Below are positions 24,924 through 33,582 of a stretch of 64,000 nucleotides of DNA, piece after piece. Numbering within the stretch: position 1 is the stretch's first letter; each line of letters begins with the position of its first letter. The stretch spans positions 3,130-67,129 of the forward strand of contig JBCDFV010000024.1 in NCBI GenBank assembly GCA_039177555.1, read 5' to 3'. The notes under the pieces were generated by a model. The model ran no database searches, was not told the DNA's origin, and worked only from the letters and a program-made list of their open reading frames with translations. The position numbers were made by a program, and so were the translations under genes. Source of the stretch: JANQGH01 sp039177555 (GTDB lineage Bacteria; Pseudomonadota; Alphaproteobacteria; DSM-16000; Inquilinaceae).

Positions 24924-25805
24924 ATGAGTGCTGGCGACCTGCCGGTCCGGCCGATCGACATCGTGGTCAATCCGCTGACGCCGGAGATCGTGGCCGCCCG
25001 GCCGGCCTGGACGCGGCGCTTTCACACCGAAAAGATCGGCCGCGAGGATGCCGAGGTTGCCTCGGTAACCCATGAAGAGATGATCGCGCAGATGGATGCG
25101 GCCGGCGTGGAGCGGGCCTTCCTGGTCGCCTGCAAGCTGGGGCAAGAGGGCACGCCGGCGGCCTGGCACATGCCGGACGAATGGATCGCCGAGGCCGTCG
25201 CCGCCTATCCGGACCGTTTCAGCGGGCTGGTCGGCATCGACCCGACCGAGGGCATGGAGGGCGTTCGCCGCTTGGAGCGGGCCGTGTGCGAATACGGCTT
25301 CATCGGCGCCCATTCCTATCCGCACTGGTTCGAACTGCCGCCCAACCACGCCCGCTGGTACCCGTTCTACGCCAAATGCTGCGAACTGGGGGTGCCGATC
25401 CAGATGCAGGTCGGCCAGTCCCTGGTCTACGCGCCGGAGCGGCCCTTGCGCAGCGTCGGCCGGCCGATCACCCTGGACGACATCGCCTGCGACTTTCCGG
25501 AACTGGCGATCATCGGCATCCATATCGGCATTCCCTGGCATGACGAGATGATCGCCATGGCCTGGAAGCACGAAAACGTCTTCATCGGCACCGACGCGCA
25601 CGCGCCGAAATACTGGCCGCAAAGCTTCATCCATTATCTGAACAGCTATGGCCGGACCAAGGTGCTGTTCGGCACCGACTATCCGGTCCTGTCCTTTGAA
25701 CGCGCGCTGCGCGAGATCTCGGCACTGGGCCTGCGCGAGGAAACCTTGCGCGCCGTGCTGCGCGACAATGCCGAGCGGGTCTATCGACTGGCATCGGCAC
25801 TTTGA
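24924..25805 (+). CDS. amidohydrolase family protein (ACMSD-like TIM barrel)
   Basis: 293 aa of the amidohydrolase-2 type. Seen: a long barrel core, IIGIHIGIPWHDEMIAMAWK with the metal-ligand His position, NVFIGTDAHAPKYWP, and the terminal VLFGTDYPVLSFERAL with the Asp that completes the site. Members of this family decarboxylate or hydrolyse aromatic or lactone acids. The N-terminal HxH motif is not obvious; the first residues read PIDIVVNPLTPEIVAARP, so the metal site may be reduced. It is the first gene of a seven-gene rightward operon with the importer and the CoA ligase. Confidence 0.8.
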   Translation: MSAGDLPVRPIDIVVNPLTPEIVAARPAWTRRFHTEKIGREDAEVASVTHEEMIAQMDAAGVERAFLVACKLGQEGTPAAWHMPDEWIAEAVAAYPDRFSGLVGIDPTEGMEGVRRLERAVCEYGFIGAHSYPHWFELPPNHARWYPFYAKCCELGVPIQMQVGQSLVYAPERPLRSVGRPITLDDIACDFPELAIIGIHIGIPWHDEMIAMAWKHENVFIGTDAHAPKYWPQSFIHYLNSYGRTKVLFGTDYPVLSFERALREISALGLREETLRAVLRDNAERVYRLASAL

Positions 25806-25845
25806 GCGGCCTTGGGCCGCCACACCCATGACGAAGGGGGAGGTC

Positions 25846-27036
25846 ATGACGATACTGAAGCAAACTACGAAGCAAGTGACGGCGATTGCCGCGCTGGCGG
25901 CGCTGGCCGCCGTTCCGGCGTTCGGCGTATCGGGCGCGATGGCGCAGGAGACGGTGACCCTGGGCATCGTCACGGCACAGACCGGCCCGCTGGCGGCACC
26001 CGGCCGGTTCCAAATGAACGGGTTCGACCTCGCGGTCCAGGCGATCAACGAGGCCGGCGGTTTCGAGGTCGACGGCGAGACCTACATGCTGGACCTGCAG
26101 GTCTACGACACAAGGTGCAACGCGGCGGAGGGCGCCTCGGCCATGCAGCGGCTGGCCACGGTCGACCAGGTGCCCGTGGTGTTGGGCGAGCTGTGCAGCC
26201 CGGTGGCGGCCGCCGAGGCGCCGATCGCGGCCGATTTCGGCGTGCCGCTGGTGCTGACCGTGCCGACCGCACCGAACCTGACCGAGCAGGGCAATGAGTG
26301 GCTGTTCCGGGTCAACCCGAATAACTTCCAGCTCAACGAGGCGCTGGCCGCCTTCGTGGCTGAAAATGGCTGGTCGCCCCTGTCCTTCATCGCCTGGAAC
26401 AACGATGCCGGCCGCGGCGGCGTGAACGGCATGCGCGAGTTGCTGCCGGACGATGTCGAGTTCGGCTATGTCGGCTATTTCAATGTCGGCGAGGTCGATT
26501 TCTCCAGTCACATCGCCAACATCCGCAACGAGGGGTCCGAGGCCATCATGCTGTTGATGGACGAGGAGCCCGGCGCGCTCGCCATCCGACAGATCCGCGA
26601 CGCGGGCCTGGACGCCCAGCTGGTCGGCACCCTGGCGATGGGGTCCAGCCGGTTCCTGGACCGGCTGAACGCCGACTATCTGAACGGCATGGCGCAGTAC
26701 AACGCCTTTCCGCCGAACGCGCCGATCCCGCGCATCGAGGAGTTCTCAGCGCTCTACGAAGCCGCCTATGGCGAAGAAAGCCACGGCTTCGCGGCCCAGT
26801 CCTATGACGGCATCTTCGTCGTGATCGCCGCGATGCAGGCGGCCGGAACCGTGAGCGACAGCGCGGCCATCCGCGACGCGCTGGCGGCGATCTCCTGGGA
26901 CGGCGTTATCGGGCCGATCAGGTTCAACGAGAACAATCAGGCCGAGCCGCCGGTCTACATCACCCAATGGTGTGACGACGGCACGCGCCGCATCCTGTTC
27001 CCGGACGACCTGGCCGCCGATTGCGGCTTCGGCTGA
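25846..27036 (+). CDS. branched-chain-type ABC importer, periplasmic binding protein
   Basis: 396 aa from ATG 25846, which has GGGGGAGG six bases upstream; an ATG at 25828 is in frame but lies before that RBS. Sec signal peptide ends near SGAMAQE. The mature start ETVTLGIVTAQTGPLAAPGR is typical of the LivK/peripla-BP-6 family, with the SPVAAAEAPIAADFGVPLV ligand-pocket block. Together with the four following genes it makes a complete importer. The neighbouring catabolic genes suggest an aromatic or other organic acid rather than leucine. Confidence 0.88.
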   Translation: MTILKQTTKQVTAIAALAALAAVPAFGVSGAMAQETVTLGIVTAQTGPLAAPGRFQMNGFDLAVQAINEAGGFEVDGETYMLDLQVYDTRCNAAEGASAMQRLATVDQVPVVLGELCSPVAAAEAPIAADFGVPLVLTVPTAPNLTEQGNEWLFRVNPNNFQLNEALAAFVAENGWSPLSFIAWNNDAGRGGVNGMRELLPDDVEFGYVGYFNVGEVDFSSHIANIRNEGSEAIMLLMDEEPGALAIRQIRDAGLDAQLVGTLAMGSSRFLDRLNADYLNGMAQYNAFPPNAPIPRIEEFSALYEAAYGEESHGFAAQSYDGIFVVIAAMQAAGTVSDSAAIRDALAAISWDGVIGPIRFNENNQAEPPVYITQWCDDGTRRILFPDDLAADCGFG

Positions 27037-27052
27037 TTACCGCGCGGGGCTC

Positions 27053-27069
27053 GGCCAGCCGGTCTGGCC
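27053..27069. terminator. intercistronic hairpin between binding protein and permease genes
   Basis: GGCCAG (27053-27058) and CTGGCC (27064-27069) with a 5-base loop, inside a 101-base gap between genes of one operon. Such hairpins often protect the highly expressed binding-protein message. Function is inference. Confidence 0.3.
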
Positions 27070-27137
27070 CCGGTCAGCCGGCCTTCATTCCCGCGTTCCG
27101 GACGCATCCATCCGTGGCCCCAGCATAGGAAGCAGCC

Positions 27138-28013
27138 ATGGCCCAAGCCCTGCTTGAGCAGATCATCAACGGCACCATGATGGGCAGCATCTACATGCTG
27201 GTGGCGCTGGGCATGGTGCTGATCTACGGCGTCATGCACGTGCTCAATTTCGCGCACGGCGTGCTGTTCATGGTCGGCGGCTATGTCTGCCACTTCTTCT
27301 TCACCCAGGTGCTGGACAGCTATCTCTTGGCCATTCTCGGGTCGATGGCGGTGCTGTCGATCATCGGCCTGGCGCTGGAACGCGGTGTGTTTCGGCGGCT
27401 GCGGGACAATCTGCGGATGCAGGTCATCGCCTCGCTGGGGCTGATCCTGGTGATCCAGAACGGCGTCATCGCGATCTGGGGGCCGAACGCCTTGCAGATG
27501 CGGATCACCACCACCGACATACGCGTGCCGATCGGCGAGCTTAGCTTCACGCTGCAGCATTTCCTGATCATCGGCACCGTCGGCGTGACGGTGACCGCGA
27601 TCTGGCTGTTTCTGACCCGCACGCGCATCGGCACTGCCTTGCGGGCAACCAGCCAGAACGCCGAGGCGGCCCAGGTCGTGGGCATCGACGCCAACCGGAT
27701 GTATGTCGCCAGCTTTCTGATCGGCTGTGCGCTGGCGGCCCTTGGCGGCGCCTTGCTGGGCCCCCTGTTCCTGATCTTTCCGACCATGGGCGACCTGCCG
27801 CTGTTGAAAGGGCTGGCGGCGATCATCATCGGCGGCATGGGCTCGATCCCCGGCGCCATCATCGGCGGTTTGGGCATCGGCATCGTCGAGGCCGTCTCGA
27901 CCCTCTACATCCCGACCGACTTCCGCGACACGGTCGTGTTCGCCGCCCTGATCGCGGTGCTGTTGCTGCGGCCGCAAGGGCTGTTCGGCGTCCGGGTGCG
28001 CGGTGAAGCGTGA
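27138..28013 (+). CDS. branched-chain-type ABC importer permease LivH-like
   Basis: 291 aa, about eight hydrophobic segments. LEQIINGTMMGSIYMLVALG at the N terminus, YGVMHVLNFAHGVLFMVGGY and GIDANRMYVASFLIGCALAA are the standard LivH blocks, and LKGLAAIIIGGMGSIPGAII is the ATPase-contact region. It forms half of the inner-membrane channel with the LivM-like protein. Its last 11 bases overlap the next gene, whose GTG start lies within it. Confidence 0.9.
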   Translation: MAQALLEQIINGTMMGSIYMLVALGMVLIYGVMHVLNFAHGVLFMVGGYVCHFFFTQVLDSYLLAILGSMAVLSIIGLALERGVFRRLRDNLRMQVIASLGLILVIQNGVIAIWGPNALQMRITTTDIRVPIGELSFTLQHFLIIGTVGVTVTAIWLFLTRTRIGTALRATSQNAEAAQVVGIDANRMYVASFLIGCALAALGGALLGPLFLIFPTMGDLPLLKGLAAIIIGGMGSIPGAIIGGLGIGIVEAVSTLYIPTDFRDTVVFAALIAVLLLRPQGLFGVRVRGEA

Positions 28014-29040
28014 GCGGCCGGCCGTGCCAGCCATGACCGCCGGGCGCGCTGGTCGCCTGGCCGTCGCGGTCGTCGCGCTTTTGGCGCTGGCGGCGCCCTT
28101 CCTGCTGGCCGATCAGCCCTATTTTCTGCACGTCCTGATCCTGACCATGACGTTCGCCATCCCGGCGATCGGGCTGAACCTGCTGCTGGGCTATACCGGC
28201 CTGGTGTCGCTGGGCCATATGGGCTTTGCCGGGGTCGGGGCCTACACCACCGCGCTGTTGATGATGGACCATGGCTGGTCTGCCGTGCCGGCCATGGCCG
28301 CCGGTGCCGCCGCCGCTGGCGCCCTTGGCGTGCTGATCGGCATCCCCTGCCTGCGCCTGCGCAGCCATTTCTTCATCATCGTCACGCTCGCCGTCGGCAT
28401 GATCCTGTTCGCCCTTTTCAACAATCTCGACGGCATCACCGGCGGGGCGGAGGGGCTGCCCGGCGTGCCACGGCCCGGTCCGCTCGATCTCGGTTTCATG
28501 GTGATCGATTTCCGCCGGCTGGGCGGCTTTTACTGGTTCGCGCTGGTGGTGACCTTGTTTGCCCTCCTCGTGCAGTACCTCATCGTGCGCTCCGATTTCG
28601 GCCGCTCCTTGGCGGCAATCCGACAGGACGAGATCCTGGCGGCGGCGCGCGGCGTCAACGTCTTCGCCCACAAGCTGGCGATCTTCGGCATCTCCACGGC
28701 GCTGGCCGGCCTTGGCGGCGCCTTGAAGGTTATGTTCCTGCGCGTGGCCGCGCCCTTGTCGTTCGAACTGTTGGAAAGCATCAATCTGGTCCTGCTCACC
28801 ATCGTCGGCGGTGCGGGCTATCTGGCCGGGCCGATCATCGGCGCCCTGGTCTATGTCGCCATTCCGGAAATCCTGCGTTTCGCGGACGCCTGGCGGCTGG
28901 TCCTGTTCGGCGTCATCCTGGTGGCCATGACCCTGTTCGCCCCGCGCGGGCTGAGCGGCATGATCGAGGCGGGCTGGCGACGGTTAAGGCGCGGCCCGGC
29001 CGTGACGGGCGAGGAGGCCGCCGATGGCCGCCCTGCTTGA
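28003..29040 (+). CDS. branched-chain-type ABC importer permease LivM-like
   Basis: 345 aa from GTG 28003. Hydrophobic throughout, with the family blocks IGLNLLLGYTGLVSLGHMGF near residue 60 and GISTALAGLGGALKVMFLRV late in the chain. It pairs with the LivH-like subunit. The 3' end overlaps the ATPase gene by 17 bases, so translation is coupled. An internal ATG eleven codons in (MTAGRAGRL) is an alternative start. Confidence 0.9.
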   Translation: MKRERPAVPAMTAGRAGRLAVAVVALLALAAPFLLADQPYFLHVLILTMTFAIPAIGLNLLLGYTGLVSLGHMGFAGVGAYTTALLMMDHGWSAVPAMAAGAAAAGALGVLIGIPCLRLRSHFFIIVTLAVGMILFALFNNLDGITGGAEGLPGVPRPGPLDLGFMVIDFRRLGGFYWFALVVTLFALLVQYLIVRSDFGRSLAAIRQDEILAAARGVNVFAHKLAIFGISTALAGLGGALKVMFLRVAAPLSFELLESINLVLLTIVGGAGYLAGPIIGALVYVAIPEILRFADAWRLVLFGVILVAMTLFAPRGLSGMIEAGWRRLRRGPAVTGEEAADGRPA

Positions 29041-29776
29041 GATCCGCGACATTTCCAAGGCCTTCGGCGGCATCCAGGCGCTGGACGGTGTCGATGTGGC
29101 GATCGACGGGCCGGGCATTTACGGCCTGATTGGCCCCAACGGTGCCGGCAAGACGACCTTGTTCGATGTCGTCTGCGGCAGGCAGGTCGCGGACCGGGGG
29201 GAGGTCCGTGCCGAGGGCCGGGCGGTCGGTCGGTTGTCTCCCGACCGCCTGGCCCGCCTCGGCTTTGCCCGCACCTTTCAGGAATGCCGGGTATTTCCGG
29301 ACGAAACCTGTCTCGACAATGTGCTGTTCGGCGCCCAGGACAAGCGGCTGGGCGTGGAATGGCGCCAGATGCTGACCCGTGGCATGGGCGCCCGCAGCGC
29401 CCGGCGGGACGAGGCCATGCGCCTGTTGACCCTGGTCCGGCTCGAAGCCTATGCGGACCGGCCGGCGGCCGCGCTCTCTTACGGCCAGCGCCGGCTATTG
29501 GAGATCGTCTCGACCCTGATCGCCCGGCCGCGCTTTCTGCTGCTCGACGAGCCGGCGTCGGGCATCAACCCGACCTTGCTGAACGTGCTGCACGACTTTC
29601 TTCTCAAAATGTACGAGGAACGGCCGATCGTGTTCCTGGTGGTGGAGCACAACATGCCGTTCATCATGTCGCTGGCCTCGCACATCGTGGTGATGCATCA
29701 GGGCCGCGTGCTGACCACGGGATCGCCGGCCGAGATCCAGCGCGACCCCGCCGTCATCGACGCCTATCTGGGATGA
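29024..29776 (+). CDS. branched-chain-type ABC importer ATPase LivG-like
   Basis: 250 aa. Walker A GLIGPNGAGKTTLFDVVCG near residue 38, signature ALSYGQRRLLEI, Walker B RFLLLDEPASGINP, and the H-loop VVEHNMPFIMSLASHIVVMH. The degenerate signature LSYGQ is normal for LivG. It hydrolyses ATP to drive the LivH/LivM pair. The following gene starts 16 bases later. Confidence 0.9.
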   Translation: MAALLEIRDISKAFGGIQALDGVDVAIDGPGIYGLIGPNGAGKTTLFDVVCGRQVADRGEVRAEGRAVGRLSPDRLARLGFARTFQECRVFPDETCLDNVLFGAQDKRLGVEWRQMLTRGMGARSARRDEAMRLLTLVRLEAYADRPAAALSYGQRRLLEIVSTLIARPRFLLLDEPASGINPTLLNVLHDFLLKMYEERPIVFLVVEHNMPFIMSLASHIVVMHQGRVLTTGSPAEIQRDPAVIDAYLG

Positions 29777-29792
29777 TGGGAGGGCGCGGGCG

Positions 29793-30545
29793 ATGTTAGA
29801 GGCACGGGGGCTGACGGCTGGTTACGGCGGCGGCCGCATCATCGTCGACGGCGTCGACATCGACGCGCGGGCCGGCGAGGTGGTGACCATCATCGGCCAG
29901 AACGGTGCCGGCAAATCGACCCTGCTGAAGGGCATTTTCAACATGGTGCCGGTGCGCCGGGGCAGCGTGCGCCTGGACGGCGCGGAGGTCTTCGACCAGC
30001 GGCCCGACCGGCTGTTGGCCGGCGGCCTGGCTTACATTCCCCAAAACCACAGCATCTTTCCCAAGCTGACGGTGGCGGAAAACCTGCGCATGGGCGGCTT
30101 TCTCCTTCGCGACCAACGGCTGCTGGCGGAACGGATCGGCGAGGTCGAGGCCATGTTCCCGATCCTGGTGGAACGGCGCGACGAATACGCGGCGGGCCTG
30201 TCGGGCGGAGAGCAGCGCATGCTGGAAATCGCCCGGACGCTGTTGATGGCGCCCAAGGTGATCATGCTGGACGAGCCGTCCATCGGCCTGGCGCCACGCC
30301 TGGTCGATCAGGTCTTCCAGACCGTGCGAACGCTGGCCGAACAAGGCAAGGCGATGCTGATGGTCGAACAGAACGTCAAAAAGGCGCTGGCCGCGTCGGA
30401 CCGGGGCTATGTGCTGGAACTGGGCCAGGTGAAGCTGCACGACCGCGCCGACCGGCTGCTGGCCGACGACCGCACCGCGCAGCTTTACATGGGTGCCCGA
30501 CCGGGCGGCGCGGCCCCGTCCGCCGAGGCGCGGGAGGGTCGGTGA
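29793..30545 (+). CDS. branched-chain-type ABC importer ATPase LivF-like
   Basis: 250 aa. Walker A IIGQNGAGKSTLLKGIFN, signature GLSGGEQRMLEIARTLL, Walker B VIMLDEPSIGLAPRLVDQVF, and the LivF-specific LVVDQ-like C-terminal region MLMVEQNVKKALAASDRGYV. The TGA stop overlaps the ATG of the CoA-ligase gene (TGATG at 30543-30547). Confidence 0.9.
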   Translation: MLEARGLTAGYGGGRIIVDGVDIDARAGEVVTIIGQNGAGKSTLLKGIFNMVPVRRGSVRLDGAEVFDQRPDRLLAGGLAYIPQNHSIFPKLTVAENLRMGGFLLRDQRLLAERIGEVEAMFPILVERRDEYAAGLSGGEQRMLEIARTLLMAPKVIMLDEPSIGLAPRLVDQVFQTVRTLAEQGKAMLMVEQNVKKALAASDRGYVLELGQVKLHDRADRLLADDRTAQLYMGARPGGAAPSAEAREGR

Positions 30546-31936
30546 TGACCGAACACGATGACGGCTTCGTCCGCGACCTGCCTTTCCGACCGCGCGCCGA
30601 GATCGAGGCGCTGCAGGCGCGCCGGTTGAGCCGGACGCTCGACCTGGTGTTCGATCGCCACCCGGTCTATCGCCGCCGCTATGCGGAGGCCGGCCTGACG
30701 CGCGCCGACATTCGCGGGCCGGAAGATCTGTGGAAACTGCCGGTGACGGTGAAGCGCGACCTGGCCGCCGATCCGCAGGGGTTTCGGCTGGAGACCGAGG
30801 GGTTGGAGCCGGAGGCCCAGGTCGCCTGGGACGTGATGCACACGACCGGCACGACCGGCGGCAAGCCGACGCCGTTCTATTCCACCGCCTGGGATTTCTA
30901 CGGCATTCTGACCGCCAACCGGCGCGCCCTGGAACTGCGCGGTGTCGGGCCGGACGACATCATCGCCAATCTGTGCCCGCTGACGCTCTACCCGTACGGC
31001 GCCTATCATCGAACCATCGCGGCGGCATCGGCCATGAAGATCCCGGTAGTCAGCCTGCTGCCGGGCCGGCCGTCGCCGCACTTCCACTGGTCGGCCGGCC
31101 TGGACGAGGTGGTCGACGGCGTGGCGCGTACCAACGCGACCATCCTGTGGGGCGTGGCCAGCTATGTCCGCCGGGTGATCCTGCGCGCGCAGGAACTGTG
31201 TGCGGATTTCAGCGCCGTGGCCCACGTCTTCGTCACGGGCGAGCCGGTGTCCGAAGCGCTGCGCGCCGACATGACCGAACGGCTGCAGGCGATCGGCGCC
31301 CGGTCGCCCCGTGTCAGCATTTCCTACGGCGCCACCGAGATGCAGGTCGGCTGCGTGGAATGCGCGCCGGGCAGCGGCTATCTCAATCCGGCCCCGGACG
31401 AGTTCCTGTTCGAAGTGATCGACCCGGACACCCATCGGCCGGTGCCGGAGGGCGAGCGCGGGCTGGTCGCGGTAACCCATCTCAACCGGCGCGGCACCGT
31501 CCTGGTGCGCTACCTTTTGGGCGACACCAGCCGGATGACCACGGCGCCATGCCCACAAAACGGTGCGAACACCGACCGCCTGATTGAGCTGCCGAGCCGG
31601 GCCGACGATCTGGTGAAGATACGGGGCATGCTGGTCGACCCGGCGGTGCTGGTGAACGCCCTGTCGGGGTTGGGTCTCGCCGAATACCAGGTTGTGGTCG
31701 ACCGCGAACGGCAAGACGACCCGCTGTCCATGGACCGGCTGACCGTGCGCGCCGCGCCTGCTCAGGGCGACGAGGCGGGCGATGCCCTTGTCGACCACAT
31801 CGCGACGGCCGTGAAGGCCGCCATCGGCGTCCGGCCGGAGGTCGCCTTTGCCGAGCCGTCCGCGATCTGGAACCCGGACGCCAGCGCGAAATCGCGCCGC
31901 TTTGTGGACGCACGGTCGGATGGGCGCGGGCCGTGA
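30545..31936 (+). CDS. phenylacetate-CoA ligase-like AMP-forming enzyme
   Basis: 463 aa from ATG 30545, sharing bases with the LivF stop. The AMP-binding P-loop MHTTGTTGGKPTPFYST and the later SYGATEMQVGCVECAPGSGY (A5 motif) are clear, followed by the DDLVKIRGMLVDP hinge of the PaaK branch. The enzyme activates a carboxylic acid as its CoA thioester. Being the last gene of an importer operon, it probably activates the imported acid, after which the acyl-CoA dehydrogenase encoded upstream could act. Substrate identity is unknown. Confidence 0.85.
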   Translation: MTEHDDGFVRDLPFRPRAEIEALQARRLSRTLDLVFDRHPVYRRRYAEAGLTRADIRGPEDLWKLPVTVKRDLAADPQGFRLETEGLEPEAQVAWDVMHTTGTTGGKPTPFYSTAWDFYGILTANRRALELRGVGPDDIIANLCPLTLYPYGAYHRTIAAASAMKIPVVSLLPGRPSPHFHWSAGLDEVVDGVARTNATILWGVASYVRRVILRAQELCADFSAVAHVFVTGEPVSEALRADMTERLQAIGARSPRVSISYGATEMQVGCVECAPGSGYLNPAPDEFLFEVIDPDTHRPVPEGERGLVAVTHLNRRGTVLVRYLLGDTSRMTTAPCPQNGANTDRLIELPSRADDLVKIRGMLVDPAVLVNALSGLGLAEYQVVVDRERQDDPLSMDRLTVRAAPAQGDEAGDALVDHIATAVKAAIGVRPEVAFAEPSAIWNPDASAKSRRFVDARSDGRGP

Positions 31937-32049
31937 CACTGGCTGCATTGACGGCACCTCGGCGATAATCACGCCGATGCCGCGCCGACGCCCCATCCGC
32001 TGGTGGCGACCGTGATTTGCGCCTGTGTGCCCTGTCTCTCCGGCCTCGT

Positions 32050-33582
32050 TCAGGCGAAACCAGCCACGCGGCGGCTTGTCGGCCTGGCCGTCATCGACGG
32101 CGGCGCATCCCGCCCCAGGATCCGGCGCACGATGTCCGGCCGGTCGGTGTTGATGATGTCGGGGCGGAAGGTGAGGGCGTGGGCGATGGCGGCGGCATCG
32201 TTGCCCAGCGCCCAGGCCATGGTCTGGGCGCCGGCCGCGCGGCACTGGTCGATCTCGGCCTGGTTCAGCTCGTCCGGCAGGAACTGGACGATGGCGGCCC
32301 GCCAGGCGTTGAGCGCTTCGTCCAGGGTGGCGACGTCGGTACGGGGGATCATGATCCTGAGATCGTCGCCCTGGTTGCGAAGGGCGCGCAGTAGGGCCCG
32401 GTCCCCGGCCCAGAACATCGTGCGGCCGACCAGCTTGCGCGCCCGCACCTGGGCCACGATGGCGGCCGCGTCGGCCTGTTTCAGTTCGACATAGATCCCC
32501 TTGCCTTTCGGCACGGCGTCGAGGAAGGCGGCCAGGGTGGGCACCGCTTCGCCCCGGTACCACGGGTCGAACCCGCCGCCCGCGTCGAGCGAGCCGACCT
32601 CCGCGTCGCTGAGCGAAGTCACCGGCCCGGAACCGTCCGTGGTGCGGTCGACCGTGGCGTCGTGCATCACCACCGGCGTGCCGTCCGCGTTGGTGCGCAC
32701 GTCGATTTCGACGATGTCGACGCCTTGGCTGTAGGCGGCGGCCGCCGCGGCCAGGGTGTTTTCCGGCGCGATCGTGTTGGCGCCCCGATGACAGCAGATC
32801 AGCGGCCGGCCCTCGGCCCGGTCGGCGCTGTAGGGCTGCACCCGTTCCGGCTGGTCGCTGCAGATGCCCAGCACCGGCATCGCCACCAGGTCCTCAAGGA
32901 TGGCTGGCCGTTCCTCGTGCCAGGTGATGATGTCGAGGTCTTCGGCGGCGGCGCGGGCGATGAGGTCGGGCGTCAGCAGGGCCTGAGGGGTCGGCGAGGC
33001 GTGTTCCCAGCAGGGGTGGATCATGTCCAGGCTGGTCCGTGCCGCCAGCGCGAACGGGTCGGCGCCGACCGACACCAGGATCGAGAGCGGCAGGGGGCAG
33101 CCCGTGCGGTGCAGCCGGTCGATCGCCGCCGGGTCGCGCTCGCCCAGCACGGCGTCGTCAAAGCCCCGCTTGTTGAGCAGGCCGAGGGCGGCCTCGCCGG
33201 CATCGGGCGATTTCAGGTCGAGATAAAGGGCGGTGTCGGTTTCCCTGGCCAGATCGATCACCTGGTCCAGCGACGGCACCGTGCCACCGGTCGCCAGCGG
33301 AACCTGGGCGAGATCGGCCCAGTCCATGTCGGCAATGGCGTCGTCGATGCCGGCCAGGCGGCGCAGGCGCCCGTCATGGCAGGCCACGGGCACGCCGTCG
33401 CGCGTGACCCGGACATCGACCTCCCACATATCCGCGCCCAGTAGGGCGGCGCGGCGGAAGGCGGTTGCCGTGTTTTCGGTGGCGTAGGCGCTGGCGCCGC
33501 GATGGGCGATGGACAGCGGCCGGCCCTTGGCCTGGCGCCGGGCGCGCAAGCGCTCGACGACGCGGCGCGCTTCTGGCCTCAC
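32050..33582 (-). CDS. tandem glycerophosphodiester phosphodiesterase (two GDPD domains)
   Basis: 510 aa from GTG 33582, overlapping the ATPase gene stop as GTGA. Domain 1 (about 20-245) has IAHRGASAYATENTATAF, EVDVRVTRDGVPVACHDG and YLDLKS. Domain 2 (about 255-490) has CCHRGANTIAPENTLAAA, EIDVRTNADGTPVVMHDA, TVDRTTDGSG and IYVELKQ. Both keep the HR(G)xxxxxEN, HD and Lys positions of the GDPD TIM barrel, so both may be active. The enzyme would split glycerophosphodiesters into glycerol-3-phosphate and an alcohol. There is no signal peptide, so it acts in the cytoplasm on imported substrate. Last gene of the importer operon. Confidence 0.88.
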   Translation of the reverse strand: MRPEARRVVERLRARRQAKGRPLSIAHRGASAYATENTATAFRRAALLGADMWEVDVRVTRDGVPVACHDGRLRRLAGIDDAIADMDWADLAQVPLATGGTVPSLDQVIDLARETDTALYLDLKSPDAGEAALGLLNKRGFDDAVLGERDPAAIDRLHRTGCPLPLSILVSVGADPFALAARTSLDMIHPCWEHASPTPQALLTPDLIARAAAEDLDIITWHEERPAILEDLVAMPVLGICSDQPERVQPYSADRAEGRPLICCHRGANTIAPENTLAAAAAAYSQGVDIVEIDVRTNADGTPVVMHDATVDRTTDGSGPVTSLSDAEVGSLDAGGGFDPWYRGEAVPTLAAFLDAVPKGKGIYVELKQADAAAIVAQVRARKLVGRTMFWAGDRALLRALRNQGDDLRIMIPRTDVATLDEALNAWRAAIVQFLPDELNQAEIDQCRAAGAQTMAWALGNDAAAIAHALTFRPDIINTDRPDIVRRILGRDAPPSMTARPTSRRVAGFA

